From the NCBI GenBank assembly GCA_934501115.1, contig CAKSTO010000013.1, forward strand, positions 1-44,985: a stretch of 44,985 nt of DNA, written 5' to 3'. A model generated the notes under the pieces. The model did not search any database. It was not told the origin of the DNA and saw nothing but the letters and a program-made list of their open reading frames with translations. Positions 1-12,369 of the stretch are shown piece by piece. This DNA is from an uncultured Faecalibacterium sp. (GTDB lineage: Bacteria; Bacillota; Clostridia; Oscillospirales; Ruminococcaceae). Position numbers and translations under genes: made by a program. How positions within the stretch are numbered: position 1 is the first letter of the stretch; each line of letters opens with the position of its first letter.

Positions 1-63
1 GAACATCGGACTTTTTCCGACTTTTTTGCCGCACTATCCCCATGAGGGACGCGCAACAGTTAT

Positions 64-92
64 ATAATACTCGCTTTGCAGGCGGATGTCAA
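64..92 (-). promoter_or_regulatory. strong sigma-A promoter firing leftward out of the window
   Basis: On the minus strand TTGACA (complement of 87-92) is separated by exactly 17 bp from TATTAT (complement of 64-69). No gene in the window lies downstream; the transcript leaves the left edge after about 60 nt. In many Firmicutes rpsL-rpsG-fusA follow rpoC, so a ribosomal protein operon is a reasonable guess, but that is inference. The first bases of the window contain a small TCGGA/TCCGA inverted repeat that would lie in the 5' leader of this transcript. Confidence 0.75.
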
Positions 93-193
93 CAGTTTTT
101 GCAAAGTTTTTTTCGTTTATTCCAGATTTTTTCTTTTGGTGCTTTTTCGAGAAAAAACGCCGTTTTTTCTCCCCCTGCTTCTGCATTTGGGCA

Positions 194-232
194 AACAAAA
201 ACCGTCCTGCAGGCGGCTGCCCACAGGACGGT
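194..232 (-). terminator. rho-independent terminator of rpoBC
   Basis: A perfect 9-bp stem (201-209 with 224-232, ACCGTCCTG/CAGGACGGT) encloses a GC-rich loop. On the minus strand it is followed by a TTTTTGTTT tract. It lies 33 bp past the rpoC stop codon and upstream of the leftward promoter at 64-92, so it separates the two transcription units. Confidence 0.85.
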
Positions 233-264
233 CTGTGCTCTATGCTTTCAGGAGGAGGCTTTGC

Positions 265-3837
<3,573 letters not shown>

Positions 3838-3907
3838 GAAACGAACCCTTTCTTAATCTCTTGATGTCTCGATGATACGGTCGGCTTTCTTGTTCAGACC
3901 ACAGGCG

Positions 3908-3945
3908 CTTCTCCCCTGCCGCAGCACGCGGGTCAGGGGCAGAAG
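3908..3945 (-). promoter_or_regulatory. stable intercistronic hairpin between rpoB and rpoC
   Basis: A layered inverted repeat lies in the rpoB-rpoC spacer: CTTCT (3908-3912) with AGAAG (3941-3945), CCCCTG (3913-3918) with CAGGGG (3934-3939), and CCGC (3919-3922) with GCGG (3928-3931) around a 5-nt loop. On the transcribed minus strand no T-run follows, so it is unlikely to be a terminator. An RNA processing site, or a structure that adjusts relative rpoB/rpoC expression, fits better; both are inference. Confidence 0.5.
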
Positions 3946-3962
3946 ACTGTGTCATCGTCTGA

Positions 3963-6900
3963 TCAGAAATCTACTTCGTCGGAAGAAGCCGGAACCTCGG
4001 CACCGGAGTTATCGTCCTCCAGCACGGAAGGATCATCGAAACCGGCATCGGCGTCCTTGATGTTGTAGTCGTTGAGCAGTTCGCTCTCCTGCACGACGGT
4101 CTCGGTACCGGCCACATCGCGCATATCGAAGCCGGTCTCCTCGTCGTCAAAGTTCTGGCGCATGTCGATCTCGTTGCCGTCCTTATCCTGCACAACGACA
4201 TCCATACCCAGAGACTGCAGCTCCTTGAGCATGACGCGGAAGGACTCGGGGATGCCGGGCTGCGGGATGGGCTCGCCCTTGACGATGGCCTCATAGGTCT
4301 TGACACGACCCTCGACATCGTCAGACTTGACGGTCAGGATCTCCTGCAGGGTGTAAGCTGCGCCGTAGGCTTCCAGTGCCCAGACTTCCATTTCGCCAAA
4401 GCGCTGGCCGCCGAACTGTGCCTTGCCGCCCAGAGGCTGCTGGGTGACCAGAGAGTACGGGCCGGTGGAACGTGCATGGATCTTATCATCAACCAGATGA
4501 TGCAGCTTCAGGTAGTACATATAGCCGACGGTGACGCGGTTATCGAACTTCTCACCGGTGCGGCCATCGTAAACGGTAGTCTTGCCATCGCGATCCAGCT
4601 CGATCTTGGAGAAGTCGATGATGTGACCCTTCTCGCCCATGATCTTGGGGAGCTTCGTGGGGTATGCAGGAGCATTCTCACCATGCCACATCTCGCGGGC
4701 GGTATCAAAGGTATCGCCGATGTCGTTCTCACGAGCGGAATCGAAGACGGGAGTCATGACCTTGATGCCGCATGCCTTGGCAGCGTAGCCCAGGTTGACT
4801 TCCAGCACCTGACCGATGTTCATACGGGAAGGAACGCCCAGCGGGTTCAGCACGATGTCCAGCGGGGTGCCATCGGGCAGATAAGGCATATCCTCCTGCG
4901 GCAGAATGCGGGAAACAACGCCCTTGTTGCCGTGACGGCCTGCCATCTTATCGCCAACGCTGATCTTACGCTTCTGAGCGATATAGCAGCGGACGACCTC
5001 GCGCACGCCGGGCTGCAGCTCGTCGCTGTTTTCCGGAGTAAAGACCTTGACGTCCACAATGATACCGTATGCACCGTGGGGCACACGCAGAGAGGTGTCA
5101 CGCACTTCGCGTGCCTTCTCGCCGAAGATGGCGCGCAGCAGGCGCTCCTCAGCAGTCAGCTCGGTCTCGCCCTTCGGGGTGACCTTGCCGACCAGAATAT
5201 CGCCGCTCTTGACCTCGGCACCGATGCGGATGATGCCGCGCTCGTCCAGATCCTTCAGGGCATCCTCCGAAACGTTGGGGATGTCGCGGGTGATCTCTTC
5301 GGGTCCCAGCTTGGTGTCACGAGACTCGGTCTCGTACTCTTCAATGTGAATAGAGGTGTACACATCCTCACGGACGATCTTCTCGTTCAGCAGGACAGCA
5401 TCCTCGTAGTTGTAGCCCTCCCAGGTCATGAAGCCGATCAGTGCGTTCTTGCCCAGAGAGATCTCGCCGTTGCGCATTGCAGGGCCGTCGGCCAGCACCT
5501 GACCGGCCTTGACGCTCTCGCCCACCTCAACGATGGGACGCTGGTTGATGCAGGTGCCTGCGTTGGAGCGGGCAAACTTAATCAGAGGATAGTCCTCCAG
5601 TTCGCCCCTGTTGTTGCGTACAACCACGTGGTCTGCATCCATCTTCTCGACAACACCATCGTTCTTTGCCAGAACAGCGGTGCCGGAGTCGGTAGCTGCC
5701 TTGTACTCCATACCGGTAGCAACAATGGGCTGCTGAGTCACCATCAGAGGCACTGCCTGACGCTGCATGTTAGAGCCCATCAGAGCACGGTTACAGTCAT
5801 CGTTCTCCAGGAAGGGGATGCAGGCGGTAGCAACAGAAACCATCATTCGCGGAGAAACGTCCATGTAATCGACTTTCTCTGCATCGATTTCGAGGATCTC
5901 GTCACGGCGGCGGGCAGAAACGCGGGGACGCACGAAGTGCTTGCCCTCATCCAGCGGCTCATTGGCCTGTGCCACAACGTACTCGTCCTCAACGTCAGCG
6001 GTCATATACTCCACTTCGTCGGTGACGACCTGCTCAAGCAGGCGGCCGTTCTCGTCGTAGGTCTTCTTGACCTTGCGGTACGGAGCCTCCACGAAGCCAT
6101 ACTCGTTGATCTTTGCATAAGATGCCAGATAGGAGATCAGACCGATGTTGGGGCCTTCAGGGGTCTCGATGGGGCACATACGGCCATAGTGGCTGTAGTG
6201 AACGTCGCGAACCTCGAAACCTGCGCGGTCACGGCTCAGACCGCCGGGGCCCAGAGCAGACAGACGGCGCTTGTGGGTCAGCTCAGCCAGCGGGTTGTTC
6301 TGATCCATGAACTGGGACAGCGGAGAAGAACCGAAGAACTCCTTGATGGCTGCCACCACCGGGCGGATGTTGATGAGGGCCTGCGGAGTGATGACGCTCT
6401 GATCCTGGCTCTGCAGGGTCATGCGCTCACGGATGACGCGCTCCATGCGGGAGAAGCCGATGCGGAACTGGTTCTGCAGCAGCTCACCAACGCTGCGGAT
6501 GCGGCGGTTGCCCAGATGGTCGATATCATCGGTGGTGCCAACGCCGTGGCCCAGACCGTTCAGGTAGTTGATGGAGGACAGGATGTCCTTCACGGTGACG
6601 GTGCGGCCGATCAGCTGGTCGTGGTTGCGGCGGAGCATTTCCTTCTGCTCCTCCACATCGGAGGTGGTGTCGAGGATCTTCTTGATCTCATCAAAGGAGC
6701 AGCGCTCGTTGATGCCGCACTCCTTGACGTCAAAGGAGAAGAAGCCCTGTGCATCCACACAGCCGTTGGTGATGACCTTGACCTTCTTGCCCTCGATGAG
6801 CAGGACGACGGTATCGACACCGGCGTTGTCGGCCTTCTCGGCCAGCTCGCGGCTGATCTTGCCGTTAGCCTCCACGATGACCTCACCGGTCAGCGGGGCA

Positions 6901-7787
6901 ACGATGTTCTCTGCGGCCACAAAGCCGGTGATGCGGCGGGCCAGAGAGAGCTTCTTGTTCATCTTGTAGCGGCCGAAGCGGGACAGATCGTAACGGCGCG
7001 GGTCGAAGAACAGCATGTTGATCTGGCTGGTAGCGGACTCCACCGTGGGAGGCTCGCCGGGGCGCAGCTTGCGGTAAACTTCCAGCAGGCCCTCGTCCTG
7101 GTTCTTGGTGGTATCCTTTTCCAGGGTGGCCAGGATGCGCTCATCCTCGCCGAAGAAGTTCAGGATCTCCTCGTTGCTGGACAGGCCCAGGGCACGGCAC
7201 AGCACGGTGACAGGCAGCTTGCGGTTCTTATCGATACGGACATAGAACACGTTGGAGGCATCGGTCTCGTACTCCAGCCATGCACCGCGGTTGGGGTTCA
7301 TGGTTGCGCTGTACAGGTCGTTGCCCACCTTATCCTTGGCATCGCCGTAGAACACGCCGGGAGAGCGGACCAGCTGGCTGACGATCGCACGCTCTGCACC
7401 GTTGATCACAAAGGTGCCGGCATCGGTCATCAGCGGGAAATCGCCCATGAAGATCTCCTGATCCTTCACCTCGCCGGTCTCCTTGTTCAGCAGACGGGCA
7501 GTGACACGCAGGGGAGCCGCATAGGTCACATCGCGCTCTTTGCACTCCTTGATGCTGTACTTCGGCTCTTTGTCAAGGCGGAAATCCACAAAGCTCAGTG
7601 CCAGATTGCCGGTGTAGTCCTCAATCGTGCCAATATCATGGAAGACCTCTTTCAGGCCTTCGTCGAGGAACCACTGATACGAGTTTTTCTGAACTTCGAT
7701 CAGATTCGGCATGCTGATGACTTCGTCGATGTGGGAGAAGCTCATGCGCTCGGTTTTGCCGAGCTTGACGGGCTTGACTTTCATCAT
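3963..7787 (-). CDS. rpoB: DNA-directed RNA polymerase subunit beta
   Basis: Beta subunit of RNA polymerase, 1274 residues from the chosen start. The conserved beta lobes, the rifampicin region (SQFMDQNNPLAELTHKRRLS with the downstream GPGGLSRDRAGFEVRDVH) and the C-terminal GGKAQFGGQRFGEMEVWALE anchor are all present. The reading frame extends to a GTG at 7799, but that codon lies inside the AAGGAG ribosome binding site. The ATG at 7787, about 11 nt after AAGGAG and followed by a second ATG, is the better start. The C-terminal tail is acidic. No rplJ/rplL genes lie upstream, unlike many bacteria; the unit has its own promoter and a structured leader. rpoC follows on the same transcript. Confidence 0.97.
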   Translation of the reverse strand: MMKVKPVKLGKTERMSFSHIDEVISMPNLIEVQKNSYQWFLDEGLKEVFHDIGTIEDYTGNLALSFVDFRLDKEPKYSIKECKERDVTYAAPLRVTARLLNKETGEVKDQEIFMGDFPLMTDAGTFVINGAERAIVSQLVRSPGVFYGDAKDKVGNDLYSATMNPNRGAWLEYETDASNVFYVRIDKNRKLPVTVLCRALGLSSNEEILNFFGEDERILATLEKDTTKNQDEGLLEVYRKLRPGEPPTVESATSQINMLFFDPRRYDLSRFGRYKMNKKLSLARRITGFVAAENIVAPLTGEVIVEANGKISRELAEKADNAGVDTVVLLIEGKKVKVITNGCVDAQGFFSFDVKECGINERCSFDEIKKILDTTSDVEEQKEMLRRNHDQLIGRTVTVKDILSSINYLNGLGHGVGTTDDIDHLGNRRIRSVGELLQNQFRIGFSRMERVIRERMTLQSQDQSVITPQALINIRPVVAAIKEFFGSSPLSQFMDQNNPLAELTHKRRLSALGPGGLSRDRAGFEVRDVHYSHYGRMCPIETPEGPNIGLISYLASYAKINEYGFVEAPYRKVKKTYDENGRLLEQVVTDEVEYMTADVEDEYVVAQANEPLDEGKHFVRPRVSARRRDEILEIDAEKVDYMDVSPRMMVSVATACIPFLENDDCNRALMGSNMQRQAVPLMVTQQPIVATGMEYKAATDSGTAVLAKNDGVVEKMDADHVVVRNNRGELEDYPLIKFARSNAGTCINQRPIVEVGESVKAGQVLADGPAMRNGEISLGKNALIGFMTWEGYNYEDAVLLNEKIVREDVYTSIHIEEYETESRDTKLGPEEITRDIPNVSEDALKDLDERGIIRIGAEVKSGDILVGKVTPKGETELTAEERLLRAIFGEKAREVRDTSLRVPHGAYGIIVDVKVFTPENSDELQPGVREVVRCYIAQKRKISVGDKMAGRHGNKGVVSRILPQEDMPYLPDGTPLDIVLNPLGVPSRMNIGQVLEVNLGYAAKACGIKVMTPVFDSARENDIGDTFDTAREMWHGENAPAYPTKLPKIMGEKGHIIDFSKIELDRDGKTTVYDGRTGEKFDNRVTVGYMYYLKLHHLVDDKIHARSTGPYSLVTQQPLGGKAQFGGQRFGEMEVWALEAYGAAYTLQEILTVKSDDVEGRVKTYEAIVKGEPIPQPGIPESFRVMLKELQSLGMDVVVQDKDGNEIDMRQNFDDEETGFDMRDVAGTETVVQESELLNDYNIKDADAGFDDPSVLEDDNSGAEVPASSDEVDF

Positions 7788-7830
7788 AAAATCAACCACT
7801 CCTTACTTTTATACTCTACGGATGTCGTAT

Positions 7831-7873
7831 ACACGGGTCAAATTTGAGCAGACACACATAATTCGACCCGCGT
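7831..7873 (-). promoter_or_regulatory. strong hairpin in the rpoB 5' leader
   Basis: Arms 7831-7844 and 7860-7873 pair over 14 bp on the transcribed strand (12 Watson-Crick pairs plus two G-U wobbles) around a 15-nt loop. The hairpin ends about 44 nt before the rpoB start and is not followed by a T-run. The leader between the promoter at 7982-8010 and rpoB is about 190 nt long. A role in translation control, mRNA stability or RNase III processing is possible but not shown. Confidence 0.6.
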
Positions 7874-7981
7874 CGATGAGGATGTTTCGGCGTTTTTCAC
7901 AAACTTTCCGGTTTGACCCTTCCAGCCGCTGCCTTTGCATTCCTCTTTTTGGCGCACTAGTCCATTATGTGATACTAATGC

Positions 7982-8010
7982 AGTATACACCCAAAAAGCC
8001 TTGCTGTCAA
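7982..8010 (-). promoter_or_regulatory. rpoB promoter
   Basis: On the minus strand a consensus TTGACA (complement of 8005-8010) is followed after 17 bp by TATACT (complement of 7982-7987). It lies about 195 bp upstream of the rpoB ATG and after the rpoD terminator, so rpoBC appears to be an independent unit. The remaining AT-rich sequence between 8011 and 8204 shows no gene. Confidence 0.85.
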
Positions 8011-8204
8011 GCCATTTTTCAGATTTTTACCGAAATAAATATCTTTTTCCTCTTATTTTGGCACGCCCGGTTCCGTGTTTGTTTATTTCATTTCAGGGGT
8101 TGATTTTTTTATTTTGCACGTTCCTGTTCATAATCCCCTTGTGCAATTTGTCTATCTTTGCCCTTGTGTTTTGGAGTACGACTTTTGTAAATTCCTATCT
8201 CGTG

Positions 8205-8249
8205 AAAAAGCAGCTCAGGAAAGCCCGCAGGCTTTTCTGAGCTGCTTTT
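8205..8249 (-). terminator. rho-independent terminator of rpoD
   Basis: A 20-bp stem (8206-8225 with 8230-8249, one imperfect pair) with a 4-nt loop lies 23 bp past the rpoD stop codon. On the minus strand it ends in GCTTTTT. The stem is long enough that it could also work on opposite-strand transcripts. Confidence 0.9.
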
Positions 8250-8272
8250 ATAAAAAATAATGTTTCCTCTCG

Positions 8273-9352
8273 TCACTCATCCAGATAATCCCGCAGACGC
8301 TTTGCCCTGCTGGGGTGCCGCAGCTTGCGCAATGCCTTGGCTTCGATCTGCCGCACCCGCTCCCGGGTGACATTGAATTCTTTCCCCAGCTCTTCCAGCG
8401 TGCGGGCACGGCCGTCTTCCAGTCCGAAGCGCAGCGTGATGACCCGTTCCTCCCGGGGCGTCAGGCTTTTGAGCACATTGAACAGCTCTCTGCGCAGCAG
8501 CTGCCGCCCGGCCTCATCTGCCGGAATGCTCGCGTCTTCATCCTGAATGAAATCCTCCAGGTGTGCGTCCTCTTCCTCACCCACCGGCGTTTCCAGACTG
8601 ATGGGATCCTGTGCCAGCTGCAGCAGCTCCCGGATCCGATCCGGTTCCATATCCAGCTGCACGGCGATCTCTTCTGCAGTCGGTTCTCTGCCGTTTTTTC
8701 GCAGCAGATCCCCCGCCGCTTTCCTGACCCGGTTGATGCTCTCTACAAGATGCACCGGGATGCGGATGGTTCTCCCCTGATCCGCAATGGCGCGGGTGAT
8801 GGACTGTCGGATCCACCACGTTGCATAGGTGGAAAACTTGAATCCGCGTTCCGGCTCAAATTTTTCCGTTGCCTTTATCAGGCCGAGATTGCCTTCCTGG
8901 ATCAGGTCGAGGAACGGCAGCCCCCGCCCGGCATAGCGCTTTGCTACCGATACTACCAACCGCAGATTCGCTTCACTTAAGCGGCGTCGAGCCTCCTCGT
9001 CACCGGCCTGCGATGCTCTGGCAAGATCCGCTTCCTGCTCCGCCGTCAGCAGCGGCACCCGGCCGATCTCCTTCAGGTAGGTCTTTACCGGGTCGTCCAA
9101 TGCCACACCCTCGGCAGAAAGCTCGTGCTCCAGCTTGCCGATCTGTGTCTCATCCAGCACCGGCAGGGCGTCGTCCTCTTCAGTCAGCTGAACACCCCGG
9201 GCTTCCAGCGCCGCATACAGCTCATCCAGCTGTGACACATCATAGTCCCGTTCATCCATGGCACGGCTGATTTGTTCCGGCGTCACCGTGTGGCGGCGTG
9301 CGTGAGAAGCCAGCGTTTTCGCCAGCTCCTCCGTTTGCGACAATTTCTGCAT
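8273..9352 (-). CDS. rpoD: housekeeping RNA polymerase sigma factor RpoD/SigA
   Basis: Primary sigma factor, 359 residues, close to the 371 of Bacillus subtilis SigA. An N-terminal region 1.1-like segment is followed by region 1.2 (DPVKTYLKEIGRVPLL). Region 2 carries the core-binding DLIQEGNLGLIKA and the -10 recognition helix with FSTYATWWIRQ, and region 3 begins IRIPVHLVE. The region 4 helix-turn-helix (TLEELGKEFNVTRERVRQIE) recognises the -35 element. It is the last gene of dgt-dnaG-rpoD, 49 bp after dnaG, with a good ribosome binding site (GAAAGGAG). This echoes the classical primase-sigma macromolecular synthesis operon. The many TTGACA/TATAAT-type promoters in the window are its expected targets. 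Confidence 0.98.
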   Translation of the reverse strand: MQKLSQTEELAKTLASHARRHTVTPEQISRAMDERDYDVSQLDELYAALEARGVQLTEEDDALPVLDETQIGKLEHELSAEGVALDDPVKTYLKEIGRVPLLTAEQEADLARASQAGDEEARRRLSEANLRLVVSVAKRYAGRGLPFLDLIQEGNLGLIKATEKFEPERGFKFSTYATWWIRQSITRAIADQGRTIRIPVHLVESINRVRKAAGDLLRKNGREPTAEEIAVQLDMEPDRIRELLQLAQDPISLETPVGEEEDAHLEDFIQDEDASIPADEAGRQLLRRELFNVLKSLTPREERVITLRFGLEDGRARTLEELGKEFNVTRERVRQIEAKALRKLRHPSRAKRLRDYLDE

Positions 9353-9401
9353 GATCCCTGCTCCTTTCCTCTCCTGCTCCAGCCGGAGGGGAAAGCGGGG
9401 A

Positions 9402-11177
9402 TCAATCTTCCACAGGCATCGTCCCCTGCTTTTTTTCGCGCATCGACTGGAGGAAATCGTTCAGTTCCTCATTGGACATACGAGCCGCCTTCTGTGCCAC
9501 AGGCATACCGCGGGCAATGCGATCCAGATACAGCCGGATATCGTCCGGCGTACAGTTCACATCGCTGTATTGTGCCGCAAGATGGCTCAGTTCATTCAAC
9601 GCTTCTTCGCTGACAAAGGCGCGGAGCGCGGTCAGGCTGATCTCAATTCCTTCCTGACGGCAGCGCACCATCGCCTCAAACAGCTCCTTTTGCTGTGGCT
9701 GGATGAACTGCTCTGCACTCAGCTGATCCTTTGTCAGGTCGATATAATGCGGATCCCGCAGCATCGCCGCCAGCAGCCGCTGCTGTGCACTGACGATGCC
9801 CAGCGCCTGCGAGCCGCCTGCGGTGTAGGATACGCTGATCTGGTTCATCTCGCCGGATCGCAGGATGGCACTGTTCTTTTCCCGGCGGCGGCGGTTCCCG
9901 GCCTTTTTCACGGCGGTATCCAGCTGGGTCAAAATGGCTGTTTTGGAAATATTGGTCTCCTCTGCCAGCCGCCCTGCATAGACTTCCTGCTCTGTAGGGT
10001 TGGAGCGCTCTGCCAGCATCTCGACCGCCTCCCTGACGTATTCAAGGCGCTGCGCATCCTGTGCCAGATCGTATTTGTCGCGCAGGCGCTTGAGGCGGAA
10101 ATCCAGCGCATTCCCCACTCCATCCAGCAATGCCTTGAAGCGGTCTGCGCCATATTTTTTGATGTACTCGTCGGGATCCTTTGCTCCAGGGATCTGCAGC
10201 ACGCCCACCTTCACCGGGCTGTTGCGGAACATCTCCAGCGAACGCAGGGTGGCTTTCTGACCCGCTTCGTCCGAGTCATAGCTCAGGATCACCTCGTCTG
10301 CATACTCGCTGATAAGCCGCACCTGATCCGGGGTCAGCGCCGTGCCGCAGGCACACACGGCGGTGTCGATCCCTGCCTGATGCATGCTGATGACATCCAT
10401 ATAGCCCTCGCACAGCACGAACCGGCGCACCGCGCTGCGCTTTGCGATCTGCAGAGCAAACACCGTCTCCGACTTGTGGTAGACCAGTGTCTCCGGGCTG
10501 TTGACGTACTTGGGCTTGGAGTCGTCCAGCACGCGCCCGCCAAAGGCAATGATGTTGCCCCGCAGGTCAAAGATCGGGGTCATAACGCGCTTCCAGAACA
10601 GGCAGTAGGCGCGTCCGGACTGGCTGCGCTTGAACAGGCCGCTGGCGTCCAGCTCCTGCTGATTGTAGCCCTTGTCGCGCAGATACTGGTACAGCGCCTG
10701 CCCGTCATCGGGAGCATAGCCAAGGCCAAATCGTACAATGGTCTTGTCGTCCAGCCCGCGGCGGCGCCAATAGGCTCGCGCCTGCCGCGCCTCCTCTACG
10801 GTGGAATTCAGGCAGGCATGGAAGAACCGCGCCGCCTCCTTGTTCATCGAGAGAATGCGGCTGCGCATCCTCCCGGTCTTGTCATCTTCCTGAGGCTCAG
10901 GCATGCCTGCCCGGGCTGCCAGCAGCTTGACGGCCTCTGTGTAATCGATGCTGTTGATCTTTTTGGTGAACGTGATGGCATCTCCGCCCGCACCGCAGCC
11001 AAAGCAGTAGAAGCTCTGGGTGTCCGGGTAGACATAAAAGGAAGGTGTCTTTTCGCTGTGGAAAGGACACAGTCCGCCGTACAGTCTCCCCTTGCGTTTG
11101 AGCTGCACATAGCTGCCCACCAATTCCACGATGTCGGTGCGCCGGGTCAGCTCTTCAATATATTCATGTGGGATCAT
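9402..11177 (-). CDS. dnaG: DNA primase
   Basis: Synthesises RNA primers for chromosome replication. It has 591 residues, the usual DnaG length. The CHC2 zinc-binding domain is seen at the N-terminus (C37, H40, C58, C61). The RNA polymerase/TOPRIM domain follows, with the conserved acidic residues in LCEGYMDVISMHQAG and in LSYDSDEAGQKAT. The C-terminal part is the more variable DnaB-helicase interaction region. It lies 26 bp after dgt and 49 bp before rpoD on the same strand, so the three genes are probably co-transcribed. The ATG at 11177 gives an N-terminus starting MIPHEYIEEL, typical for the family. Confidence 0.97.
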   Translation of the reverse strand: MIPHEYIEELTRRTDIVELVGSYVQLKRKGRLYGGLCPFHSEKTPSFYVYPDTQSFYCFGCGAGGDAITFTKKINSIDYTEAVKLLAARAGMPEPQEDDKTGRMRSRILSMNKEAARFFHACLNSTVEEARQARAYWRRRGLDDKTIVRFGLGYAPDDGQALYQYLRDKGYNQQELDASGLFKRSQSGRAYCLFWKRVMTPIFDLRGNIIAFGGRVLDDSKPKYVNSPETLVYHKSETVFALQIAKRSAVRRFVLCEGYMDVISMHQAGIDTAVCACGTALTPDQVRLISEYADEVILSYDSDEAGQKATLRSLEMFRNSPVKVGVLQIPGAKDPDEYIKKYGADRFKALLDGVGNALDFRLKRLRDKYDLAQDAQRLEYVREAVEMLAERSNPTEQEVYAGRLAEETNISKTAILTQLDTAVKKAGNRRRREKNSAILRSGEMNQISVSYTAGGSQALGIVSAQQRLLAAMLRDPHYIDLTKDQLSAEQFIQPQQKELFEAMVRCRQEGIEISLTALRAFVSEEALNELSHLAAQYSDVNCTPDDIRLYLDRIARGMPVAQKAARMSNEELNDFLQSMREKKQGTMPVED

Positions 11178-11203
11178 GGATCTTTCAAACGACCTTTCCT
11201 ATA

Positions 11204-12202
11204 TTATAGGACATGCCACTTCTGCGGCACAAAAAGCTCCTCGAAGGTACGGATGGCAAACTCGTCGCTCATGCCGCTGATGTAGTCGGTAACAGCGCGT
11301 TCCCGCCCTTCCTGATAGGCCAGCTGAACATAAAAGTTGGACATCCGATCCACATGGGTCAGATAGTATTCGTACAGTTCTCCGATCACCTTATCCACCT
11401 TCTGCTCTTCCCGCTTTGCGGTCTTGTCCACATACACGGTGGCGTACATGAAGTCCCGCAGCGCAAGAAACGCCTCGTTTTCCTCTGCGCCCACTTTCAC
11501 ATCCCCGCTGCTGTTTGCAAGGATGCTGTTGATCATGGTGGTGATCCGGGCGGACTTGGTCTGCCCCAGCACAGCGGTGCAGTCTTTCGGCAGCGTTGCC
11601 GGATCCAGCACACCGGCGCGAACGGCGTCCTCGATATCGTGGTTCACATAGGCGATCTGATCTGCCATGCGCACGATGCGGCCTTCCGGCGTTGCAGCCC
11701 AGGTGCCCTTCGTGTGGGTCACGATGCCGTTGCGCACCTCCCATGTCAGGTTCAGGCCATTGCCGTCCTTTTCCAGCCGATCTACCACGCGCAGGCTCTG
11801 CATATAGTGTTTGAAGCCGCCCGGACAGAGCTCGTTCAGTGCACGCTCCCCCGCATGGCCGAAAGGCGTATGTCCCAGATCATGCGCGAGGCTGATCGCC
11901 TCGGTCAGATCCTCGTTGAGACGCAGTGCCCGGGCAATGGTGCGGGCGATCTGTGAGACTTCCAGCGTATGGGTCAGCCGGGTGCGGTACAGATCGCCTT
12001 CCGGAGAGAGGAACACCTGTGTCTTCTGCTTCAGGCGGCGGAACGCCTTACAGTGCAGCACCCGGTCGCGGTCACGCTGAAACACCGGACGGATTGGATC
12101 CTGCACTTCCGGTACCGCTCTGCCCCGGCTCTCATCACTGAAAGTCGCCCACGGCGCAAAGATCCTGTGTTCGATCTCTTCGGTTTTCTGCCGTACATCC
12201 AT
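11204..12202 (-). CDS. dgt: dNTP triphosphohydrolase (Dgt-like HD-domain protein)
   Basis: An HD-superfamily phosphohydrolase of the deoxyguanosinetriphosphate triphosphohydrolase group, which cleaves dNTPs to nucleoside and triphosphate and so affects the dNTP pool. The metal ligands are visible in RLTHTLEVSQI and AHDLGHTPFGHAGE. The open frame extends upstream to 12340, but the ATG at 12202 is preceded by GTGAGGGAT at good spacing and starts the family-typical MDVRQKTEEIEHRIF, giving 332 residues. The upstream 46 codons include a Cys-rich stretch with no family similarity I can see. A possible extended -10 (TGCTACAAT, complement of 12290-12298) lies about 90 bp upstream. In Clostridia this gene commonly precedes dnaG, as here. 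Confidence 0.9.
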   Translation of the reverse strand: MDVRQKTEEIEHRIFAPWATFSDESRGRAVPEVQDPIRPVFQRDRDRVLHCKAFRRLKQKTQVFLSPEGDLYRTRLTHTLEVSQIARTIARALRLNEDLTEAISLAHDLGHTPFGHAGERALNELCPGGFKHYMQSLRVVDRLEKDGNGLNLTWEVRNGIVTHTKGTWAATPEGRIVRMADQIAYVNHDIEDAVRAGVLDPATLPKDCTAVLGQTKSARITTMINSILANSSGDVKVGAEENEAFLALRDFMYATVYVDKTAKREEQKVDKVIGELYEYYLTHVDRMSNFYVQLAYQEGRERAVTDYISGMSDEFAIRTFEELFVPQKWHVL

Positions 12203-12369
12203 GCAGCATCCCTCACTTTCGTCTGCATTCCCCCTTTCACCGTGCGTGCAGTTTCGGCACTGCCGATCCCAATTGCTGTGCCTGCGGCAATTGTAGCACA
12301 CTCGATGTGTCGAAGGGGGAAACACCTTGTCGGTTCTCAAAATAATGCTTGCTTTTTCTTTTTTCGGGA

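Noticed and set aside
4476..7847. A 1123-codon open frame on the plus strand opposite rpoB
   Set aside because: Antisense shadow of rpoB with a low-complexity Leu/Asp/His-rich translation and no ribosome binding site of note.
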